From assembly GCA_027457205.1 (NCBI GenBank), contig DAIDTM010000283.1, positions 1-9,566 on the forward strand: a stretch of DNA of 9,566 nucleotides. Direction: 5' to 3'. The translations under genes and the position numbers were made by a program. The DNA is from Anaerolineae bacterium. Its GTDB lineage: Bacteria > Chloroflexota > Anaerolineae > UBA4142. The notes under the pieces were generated by a model. That model did not search any database, was not told the origin of the DNA, and saw nothing but the letters and a program-made list of their open reading frames with translations. This document shows, in pieces, positions 1 to 4,134 of this stretch (position 1 is its first letter; the number at the start of each line of letters is the position of its first letter).

Positions 1-60
1 GTCATTGCGAGCCGCCGCAGGTGGCGAAGTAACCGGCAAAGCCGAGCCGCGCAAACCGGT
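1..60. repeat. Partial REP-like intergenic repeat at window edge
   Basis: The window opens with GTCATTGCGAGCCGCCGCAG followed by GTGGCGAAG, which resembles the GTCATTGCGAG...GCGAAG family of dispersed palindromic repeats common between genes of many environmental bacteria. Bases 32-36 (ACCGG) and 56-60 (CCGGT) form a short inverted pair. The element is probably cut by the window edge. No gene or promoter was recognised here. The family assignment is from memory of the motif, not from a search. Confidence 0.4.
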
Positions 61-88
61 GGACGCGTGAATAAAACTTGCCACATGA

Positions 89-142
89 GCCAAATCTGCC
101 AAAGGGATTTGGCACGTTTGGCATATTTGGCACCTTTGGCAT
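89..142. repeat. TTTGGCA 9-bp tandem array with opposed copy (hairpin)
   Basis: Four tandem 9-bp units (107-115, 116-124, 125-133, 134-142) share the core TTTGGCA and alternate in their last two bases, giving an 18-bp higher-order period. An opposed copy lies at 89-103 and pairs with 117-131 at 14 of 15 positions across a 13-nt loop. It also pairs at 13 of 15 positions with the registers at 108-122 and 126-140, so several alternative hairpins are possible. The array ends 10 bases before the chosen thrC start and takes the place of a Shine-Dalgarno sequence. Its translation in the thrC frame would be a repetitive FGTFGI peptide, which argues that it is non-coding. Confidence 0.7.
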
Positions 143-152
143 TTGTGATTAT

Positions 153-1196
153 ATGAAAGGTATACTCACCACCTACGGCGCATATCTTCCCCTCACCTCC
201 CACACCCCCACTCTCACTCTCGGTGAAGGCGACACACCCCTCGTCGCCGCGCCGGTGCTCTCGCGGGAAACCTGCGCGGATGTTTTTTTGAAACTGGAAG
301 GGTGCAATCCGACCGGCTCGTTCAAAGATCGCGGGATGGTCGTCGCGGTTGCCAAAGCCGTGGAGGAAGGCGCGCGCGCGGTCATCTGCGCGTCGACCGG
401 CAACACCGCGGCGAGCGCGGCGGCGTACGCGGCGCGCGCCGGGCTGACGTGCGCAGTCGTGATTCCGTCCGGCAAAATCGCGCTCGGCAAACTGTCGCAG
501 GCGATCATCCACCACGCGCGCGTTTTGCCCATCGAAGGCAATTTCGATCAGGCACTCAAACTCGTGTGCGAACTCGCGGAGCAGGGATCGATCACACTCG
601 TCAATTCCGTGAACCCGTACCGCATCGAGGGACAAAAGACCGGCGCGTTCGAAATCGTGGACGAACTGGGTGACGCGCCGGACATCCTTGCGCTGCCGGT
701 TGGCAACGCCGGCAATATCACCGCGTACTGGCGCGGCTTTGGCGAATACCAGCGCGCGGGCAAAGCAACGCGGCGACCCAAGATGTTCGGCTTTCAAGCC
801 GCCGGCGCGGCGCCGATCGTGCGCGGCGCGCCGGTCGAATCGCCGCAGACAGTCGCCACCGCGATCCGCATCGGCAACCCGGCATCGTGGCGCGGCGCGG
901 TCGCCGCGCGCGACGAGTCCGGCGGCTTGATCGACGCGGTGACGGACGACGAGATTCTCGCGGCGTACCATTTCCTCGCCGAACGCGAGGGCGTGTTCTG
1001 CGAGCCGGCATCGGCGGCGGGCGTCGCCGGCATCCTGAAACTCGCGCGCGCGGCGCGGCTACCGCACGGCGCGCGCATCGTTTGTATTCTGACTGGCAAC
1101 GGCTTGAAAGACCCAGACAATGCCATCGCGCAAGCCGAGATGCCGCGCGCGCTGCCGGCGACGATGGAGGCACTGACAGGAATATTAGATTTATGA
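153..1196 (+). CDS. thrC: Threonine synthase (PLP-dependent)
   Basis: Converts O-phospho-L-homoserine to L-threonine and phosphate, the last step of threonine synthesis; cytosolic and PLP-dependent. The 347-residue product has the fold-type II signature NPTGSFKDRGM, with the expected Schiff-base lysine at K58. STGNT follows at 81-85, the glycine-rich phosphate-binding loop GNAGN at 184-188, and the C-terminal CILTGNGLKD at 311-320. The length is normal for the short bacterial class. The frame is open to a TTG at 78, but the extra 25 residues are a low-complexity peptide from the 9-bp repeat array, so the ATG at 153 was chosen. No Shine-Dalgarno precedes either start. The last codons and the TGA stop lie inside the first heptads of the downstream array. 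The thrB gene lies one small gene away, so the two probably form one biosynthetic unit. Confidence 0.93.
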   Translation: MKGILTTYGAYLPLTSHTPTLTLGEGDTPLVAAPVLSRETCADVFLKLEGCNPTGSFKDRGMVVAVAKAVEEGARAVICASTGNTAASAAAYAARAGLTCAVVIPSGKIALGKLSQAIIHHARVLPIEGNFDQALKLVCELAEQGSITLVNSVNPYRIEGQKTGAFEIVDELGDAPDILALPVGNAGNITAYWRGFGEYQRAGKATRRPKMFGFQAAGAAPIVRGAPVESPQTVATAIRIGNPASWRGAVAARDESGGLIDAVTDDEILAAYHFLAEREGVFCEPASAAGVAGILKLARAARLPHGARIVCILTGNGLKDPDNAIAQAEMPRALPATMEALTGILDL

Positions 1197-1213
1197 TTTA
1201 AGATTTCTGATTT
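1186..1213. repeat. Left heptad array (GATTT core)
   Basis: Four 7-bp units in tandem: TAGATTT, ATGATTT, AAGATTT, CTGATTT. The last five bases are constant and the first two vary. The array begins inside the thrC coding end (stop TGA at 1194-1196) and runs to just before the Shine-Dalgarno of the next gene. It is the inverted counterpart of the array at 1600-1634. Confidence 0.75.
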
Positions 1214-1231
1214 CTTGCTTTGGAGGTAACC

Positions 1232-1609
1232 GTGGCAGATATCACGAAAGAGGATTTGAAAAAGCGGACGAAGGAGTTTGCTCTTCGAGTAATCAATCTG
1301 ACAAATGCACTGCCCAACACGTACGCAGGAAAAGTCTTGGCAAATCAGTTGCTTCGGGCAGGAACAGCCGTCGGTGCCAATTATCGCGCTGCGCTTCGGG
1401 CACGCTCTACGCCAGATTTTATCAACAAGATAGGAGTGGTTCTTGAAGAGTCTGACGAATCGGCATATTGGATGGAATTGATCATCGAAACAAAGATCTT
1501 GCCCGAATCACGCGTTTCGAGTCTCTTGCAAGAAGCGAACGAATTGACCGCCATATTTGCCGCAACTCACAAAACGATCAAAGCAAAACGCACGTTGCTG
1601 AAATCCTAA
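1232..1609 (+). CDS. Four helix bundle protein (S23 / 23S rRNA intervening-sequence family)
   Basis: Encodes a 125-residue, largely helical protein. It matches the S23/IVS-protein family (four helix bundle, PF05635/TIGR02436 type) in the segment RAGTAVGANYRAALRA (42-57), followed by DFINKIGVVLEESDESAYWM (62-81). Members occur inside intervening sequences of some bacterial 23S rRNA genes and as free-standing genes; the Avd accessory protein of diversity-generating retroelements has a related fold. The biochemical role of free-standing members is unknown. The GTG at 1232 was chosen because GGAGG at 1222-1226 lies 5 bases upstream. An in-frame TTG at 1220 would overlap that Shine-Dalgarno. The gene has more A/T-ending codons than its neighbours, interrupts a thrC-thrB pair, and is bracketed by inverted heptad arrays; its stop codon lies within the right array. 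These points suggest later acquisition. Family call confident; function not. Confidence 0.85.
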   Translation: MADITKEDLKKRTKEFALRVINLTNALPNTYAGKVLANQLLRAGTAVGANYRAALRARSTPDFINKIGVVLEESDESAYWMELIIETKILPESRVSSLLQEANELTAIFAATHKTIKAKRTLLKS

Positions 1610-1634
1610 ATCCTAAATCTTAAATCCTAAATGA
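1600..1634. repeat. Right heptad array (TAAATCC units) running into thrB start
   Basis: Five 7-bp units in tandem: GAAATCC, TAAATCC, TAAATCT, TAAATCC, TAAATGA. The stop TAA of the four-helix-bundle gene (1607-1609) and the ATG of thrB (1631-1633) both lie within units. No Shine-Dalgarno precedes thrB because the array occupies that position. It is the inverted partner of the array at 1186-1213. Confidence 0.78.
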
Positions 1635-2536
1635 AATTGCGTATCCGTGTTCCCGCTACCACCGCCAACCTTGGACCCGGCTTTGATTGCCTCGGTCTCG
1701 CGCTCGATTGGTGGAATACCATCGAGATCGAGACGATCGCGCGTGGCTTGCAAGTCGAATGCGATTGTCCCGACGGCGTGGACATTCCGCTCAATCGCCA
1801 CAATCTGGTCGTCTATGGCATCGACGCGGTGTATCGGCTCGCCAAACAAAAACGCCCGCCGCTCCGCATTCACCTCACCACTCACATTCCGATTGCGAGC
1901 GGACTGGGTTCGAGTTCCGCGCCGATTGTCGGCGGCTTGATCGCGGCGAATGTCCTGCTCGGCAATTTGTATTCGCGGGATGAACTGGTCACGCTGGCGA
2001 CGCGCATCGAAGGGCATCCCGATAACGTCGCGCCGGCGCTGCTTGGCGGCTTGATGGTCGCGGCGATAGATGGCAAGCAGGTCACGGTCGCGCGTTTTCC
2101 GGTGCCGCGCGAATTGCGCTGCGTGCTATTCGTTCCGAAGGTAACGCTCTTGACGAAGAAATCGCGCGGCGTTTTGCCGAAACGCATCCCGCGCGCCGAC
2201 GCGATCTACAACGCCAGCCGCGTCGCGCTCTGGATCGCCGCGCTGCGCGAACGGCGCTGGGATTGGCTCGAAGTGGCGACGCAGGATCGGCTGCATCAAC
2301 CGTACCGCGCGAAACTGGTGCCGGGAATGTACGAACTCTTCAACGCGGCGAAAGACGCGGGCGCGCGCGGCGCGGCGCTCAGCGGTGCGGGACCGACGAT
2401 CATCGCGTTCGCCAATCATCAGGGCGAACCGGTCGCCCGGGCGATGGCGCAGACCGCCCGGCGCATCGGCTTGGAAGGGATGACGCGCGTGGTGGGGGTC
2501 AGCGCCAAGGGCGCGCAAGTGACGCGGAGCGATTGA
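1631..2536 (+). CDS. thrB: Homoserine kinase (GHMP family)
   Basis: Phosphorylates L-homoserine with ATP to give O-phosphohomoserine, the substrate of ThrC; cytosolic. The 301-residue product carries the three GHMP-kinase motifs. The N-terminal motif is PATTANLGPGFDCLGLAL (8-25). The ATP-binding glycine/serine-rich motif is IPIASGLGSSSA (86-97), followed by EGHPDNVAPALLGG (127-140). The C-terminal motif is LSGAGPTIIA (250-259). Length is typical for bacterial ThrB. The start is clear because PATTANLGPGFD normally lies near the N-terminus, but no Shine-Dalgarno is present: the upstream bases are heptad repeats ending in the ATG itself. Translation may depend on coupling or re-initiation from the preceding gene, whose stop is 21 bases upstream (inference). 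It is followed at 2549 by a promoter for the next operon. Confidence 0.94.
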   Translation: MKLRIRVPATTANLGPGFDCLGLALDWWNTIEIETIARGLQVECDCPDGVDIPLNRHNLVVYGIDAVYRLAKQKRPPLRIHLTTHIPIASGLGSSSAPIVGGLIAANVLLGNLYSRDELVTLATRIEGHPDNVAPALLGGLMVAAIDGKQVTVARFPVPRELRCVLFVPKVTLLTKKSRGVLPKRIPRADAIYNASRVALWIAALRERRWDWLEVATQDRLHQPYRAKLVPGMYELFNAAKDAGARGAALSGAGPTIIAFANHQGEPVARAMAQTARRIGLEGMTRVVGVSAKGAQVTRSD

Positions 2537-2548
2537 GCCGCCAGTGAT

Positions 2549-2577
2549 TTGACTAGACGCATTTCTTGTGATATATT
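2549..2577 (+). promoter_or_regulatory. Sigma70-type promoter for infC-rpmI-rplT
   Basis: TTGACT (2549-2554) and TATATT (2572-2577) are separated by exactly 17 bases, close to the sigma70 consensus. The promoter lies just after the thrB stop and would start transcription around 2584, leaving a leader of about 40 nt before infC. No terminator was seen between the thrB stop and this promoter, so some read-through from the thr genes is possible. Confidence 0.7.
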
Positions 2578-2626
2578 GGCGGCAATTGAACCAGCCAGTT
2601 TTTGATCGAACAAAGGGGCGAAACTA

Positions 2627-3235
2627 ATCAGCGACAAGAACCTCCGAATCAATCAGTCTATTCGCGCAAAAGAGGTCCGCGTGATCGACGATGCCGGCAA
2701 GCAGGTCGGCGTGATGGCGACGTACGAAGCGTTGCGCCTGGCGCAGGAGCGTAACCTGGATCTCGTCGAAGTCGCGCCGAACGCGCAGCCGCCCGTCTGT
2801 CGAATCATCGACTTTGGCAAATTTATGTACGAGCGCACCAAAAAGGAGCGCGAAGCCAAAAAAGGACAGAAGGCGATTGAGATCAAGGAGCTGCGTATTC
2901 GTCCCAAGACGAATTGGTACCATACGGGTTTCAAACTCAAGCGCGTGCGCGAATTTCTAAAAGCCGGCAATAAGATCCGAGTGCGCGTGATCTTCCGAGC
3001 GCGCGAGATTTCGCACATCAACATCGGCAGAGAGATTCTGGAAAAAGTCGCCGTCGAATTGGCGGACGCGGCGACGATCGAGCAGACGCCGTTGATGGAT
3101 GGCAAGAGCATCGTGATGCTGCTTGCGCCCGGCGCGATGAAAGGTGGACCGGAAGCCGCGCGTGCGATGATCAAGGGCACGCGGGTGTACGTGCCGCCGC
3201 CGGAAGAAGTTAGCGCGCCGCCGCCATCTGCGTAA
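2627..3235 (+). CDS. infC: Translation initiation factor IF-3, probable AUC start
   Basis: Binds the 30S subunit, keeps the subunits apart and checks start-codon/initiator-tRNA pairing. The conserved N-domain reads NQSIRAKEVRVIDDAGKQVG, followed by NLDLVEVAPNAQPPVCRIID and FGKFMYE; a Lys/Glu-rich linker helix leads to the C-domain (KELRIRPKTNWYHTGFKLK onward). The tail is Pro-rich. The first ATG/GTG/TTG in frame is a GTG at 2681, which would remove NQSIRAKEVR, a near-invariant segment. An in-frame stop at 2603-2605 limits the upstream choice. ATC at 2627 gives ISDKNLRINQSIRAKEVR, matches the usual N-terminus, and has AAGGGG 8 bases upstream. That gives 202 residues. AUU/AUC-type starts in infC are known in other bacteria, where they let IF-3 repress its own synthesis. 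First gene of infC-rpmI-rplT. Confidence 0.93.
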   Translation: MSDKNLRINQSIRAKEVRVIDDAGKQVGVMATYEALRLAQERNLDLVEVAPNAQPPVCRIIDFGKFMYERTKKEREAKKGQKAIEIKELRIRPKTNWYHTGFKLKRVREFLKAGNKIRVRVIFRAREISHINIGREILEKVAVELADAATIEQTPLMDGKSIVMLLAPGAMKGGPEAARAMIKGTRVYVPPPEEVSAPPPSA

Positions 3236-3252
3236 GCAATCCGAGTGCTTGA

Positions 3253-3282
3253 AGGGTCGGGGCAAAGCCCCGACCTTGTTTT
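3253..3282 (+). terminator. GC-rich hairpin with T-tract after infC
   Basis: GGTCGGGGC (3255-3263) pairs perfectly with GCCCCGACC (3267-3275) across an AAA loop. The stem extends by G-T and A-T pairs and is followed by TTGTTTT. It lies 18 bases after the infC stop and 120 bases before rpmI, so it could act as a partial (intra-operon) terminator or an mRNA 3'-end stabiliser. The same perfect hairpin type recurs as a dispersed intergenic element in many environmental genomes, so a repeat origin is also possible. Confidence 0.5.
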
Positions 3283-3297
3283 GAAAGCGTTTAACGG

Positions 3298-3366
3298 GTC
3301 ACCCTGAACCGCGCAGCGGCGAAGAGTCACGTAATTTGCGCGATGCTTCGCCTCGCTCAGCATGAC
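3298..3366. repeat. REP-like imperfect palindrome between infC and rpmI
   Basis: The left end GTCACCCTGA...GCGAAG (3298-3324) and the right end CTTCGC...CTCAGCATGAC (3346-3366) are inverted relative to each other and enclose a short AT-richer centre. This is the familiar dispersed palindromic element whose ends read GTCA(C/T)CCTGAG and CTCAGCATGAC. The window start carries a related but different copy. It ends 30 bases before rpmI and could add structure to the infC-rpmI leader. Confidence 0.6.
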
Positions 3367-3396
3367 CACATTGAGATAACGACTGGAGAGGATGCA

Positions 3397-3606
3397 GTGC
3401 CTAAACTGAAAACCCACAAATCGACCGCCAAGCGGTTCAAGATCACGGCGACAGGCAAGGTGATGCGCACCAAAGTCGGCAAGTCGCATCTGCGCCGCCG
3501 CAAACCCAAGCGCAACAAGCGCGCGTTCGACCGCCGCGAGCAGGTGATGAGTTTTGAGCGCGCCAAAAAAATCAAACAGCTCGCTCCGACGCTGAGGCAA
3601 AAATAA
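3397..3606 (+). CDS. rpmI: 50S ribosomal protein bL35
   Basis: Small basic protein of the large ribosomal subunit. The 69-residue product begins PKLKTHKSTAKRFKITATGK (after the initiator), the bL35 signature, followed by a strongly basic stretch HLRRRKPKRNKRAF (31-44). Length is near the family norm of about 65. The GTG at 3397 was chosen because PKLKTHK is the conserved N-terminus and GGAGAGG lies at 3385-3391. The frame stays open upstream to an ATG at 3343, but that extension is the REP-like repeat read as codons. It sits between infC and rplT, the widespread order; in other bacteria the rpmI-rplT pair is repressed by bL20 binding to mRNA. Confidence 0.95.
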   Translation: MPKLKTHKSTAKRFKITATGKVMRTKVGKSHLRRRKPKRNKRAFDRREQVMSFERAKKIKQLAPTLRQK

Positions 3607-3688
3607 TTTAGGATTTACAATTTAGGATTTATGATTCAAGAAACGGCTGATTTGAGATTCTAGATCATAAATCGTAAATCTGAAATCC
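3607..3688. repeat. Inverted heptad arrays forming long interrupted hairpin (rpmI-rplT)
   Basis: Left array 3607-3641 has five 7-bp units: TTTAGGA, TTTACAA, TTTAGGA, TTTATGA, TTCAAGA. Right array 3654-3688 has five opposed units: GAGATTC, TAGATCA, TAAATCG, TAAATCT, GAAATCC. Bases 3611-3635 and 3664-3688 match as inverted repeats at 21 of 25 positions around a 28-nt loop. The unit is the same as in the arrays around the four-helix-bundle gene, but here no gene is enclosed. It starts directly at the rpmI stop and ends just before the rplT Shine-Dalgarno. Confidence 0.75.
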
Positions 3689-3699
3689 TCCTGGAGGAT
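3685..3699 (+). promoter_or_regulatory. rplT Shine-Dalgarno inside a near-palindrome
   Basis: ATCCTCC (3685-3691) and GGAGGAT (3693-3699) are perfect opposed copies around a single T. The GGAGG at 3693-3697 is the rplT ribosome binding site, 5 bases before the GTG. Its complement overlaps the last heptad of the long hairpin, so pairing of the two structures would be mutually exclusive at 3685-3688. A translational switch is possible but is inference only. Confidence 0.4.
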
Positions 3700-3702
3700 A
3701 TC

Positions 3703-4050
3703 GTGGCTAGAGTGAAACGCGGCGTGACTTCACACGCGCGCCACAAAAAAGTACTGAAGCTGACCAAGGGTCAGGTGCATTCGAGACACCTGCTCTTTCG
3801 CCGCGCGAACGAAGCGCTGCTCCACTCGAAATATTATGCGACGGTCGGGCGCAAGAAACGCAAAGATGATTTCCGCCGGCTGTGGATCGTGCGTATCAAC
3901 GCGGCGGCGCGTCCGTTGGGGCTGACGTACAGCAAGATGATCGCGGGACTCAAGCGCGCCGGCATCGAGGTCGATCGTAAGATTCTTGCCGATCTCGCGG
4001 TCAACGACGACAAGGCGTTCGCGAAACTGGCGGAAGCGGCAAAAGCCTAG
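3703..4050 (+). CDS. rplT: 50S ribosomal protein bL20
   Basis: Binds 23S rRNA early in large-subunit assembly and, in several bacteria, represses its own operon. The 115-residue product starts ARVKRGVTSHARHKKVLKL and contains FRRLWIVRINAAARPLGLTY (57-76) and GIEVDRKILADLAVND (87-102), all bL20 hallmarks, at normal length. The GTG start has a strong GGAGG 5 bases upstream. After LTKG the sequence reads QVHSRH where most homologues have YYG-R or HYG-R, a mild divergence in the basic N-terminal extension. The gene ends at the TAG at 4048-4050, which is itself the first TAGTC unit of the following octad array. It is the last gene of infC-rpmI-rplT. Confidence 0.95.
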   Translation: MARVKRGVTSHARHKKVLKLTKGQVHSRHLLFRRANEALLHSKYYATVGRKKRKDDFRRLWIVRINAAARPLGLTYSKMIAGLKRAGIEVDRKILADLAVNDDKAFAKLAEAAKA

Positions 4051-4126
4051 TCGCGTAGTCACGTGGTCGCCTAGTCAGATAGTCGAGGACCATCTTGACC
4101 ACGAGACCATACGACTACTGGACTAG
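4047..4126. repeat. TAGTC octad arrays in inverted arrangement (rplT to methyltransferase)
   Basis: Five units with 8-bp period carry TAGTC or TGGTC at 4048, 4056, 4064, 4072 and 4080. They face five opposed units, GACCA at 4088, 4097, 4105 and GACTA at 4113, 4121. Folding 4047-4076 onto 4097-4126 pairs 22 of 30 positions, with the 5-bp cores paired and the 3-nt spacers mostly unpaired. The one variant left unit (TGGTC, 4064) lies opposite a matching GACCA (4105). The array fills the whole gap between two genes, overlaps the rplT stop, and leaves no visible Shine-Dalgarno for the next gene. Confidence 0.72.
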
Positions 4127-4134
4127 CCGACGCA

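Larger units (their letters stand above)
1186..1634. mobile_element. Candidate mobile unit: four-helix-bundle gene between inverted heptad arrays
   Basis: Bases 1189-1213 and 1608-1632 are inverted repeats matching at 22 of 25 positions. Each is built of 7-bp units (GATTT core on the left, AAATC core on the right). They enclose one small gene whose base composition is visibly less GC-rich than the flanking thrC and thrB. The unit sits exactly in the thrC-thrB junction: the left array includes the thrC stop and the right array includes the thrB start. This looks like an inserted cassette, but no transposase and no target-site duplication was seen, so mobility is inference. Confidence 0.35.

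Noticed and set aside
78..152. N-terminal extension of threonine synthase from the TTG at 78
   Set aside because: The extra residues are an FGTFGI low-complexity string produced by the 9-bp repeat array; ThrC proteins normally start near the ATG at 153.
61..152. T-box or threonine attenuator before thrC
   Set aside because: No run of Thr codons in a leader peptide, no T-box consensus and no terminator were found; the structure is explained by the repeat array.
1614..1627. Telomere-like repeat indicating a replicon end
   Set aside because: The units are few and degenerate and lie inside a gene cluster with housekeeping genes continuing on both sides.
1186..1634. Classical insertion sequence
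   Set aside because: No transposase domain is encoded and no flanking target duplication could be identified; only a candidate non-classical unit is claimed.
2653..3600. Long antisense open frame (315 codons) opposite infC and rpmI
   Set aside because: It lies opposite two highly conserved genes, crosses repeats and resembles no protein; GC-rich DNA gives such shadows.
4047..4126. CRISPR array
   Set aside because: Units are 5 bases with 3-base gaps and opposite orientations; CRISPR repeats are over 20 bases with long spacers.
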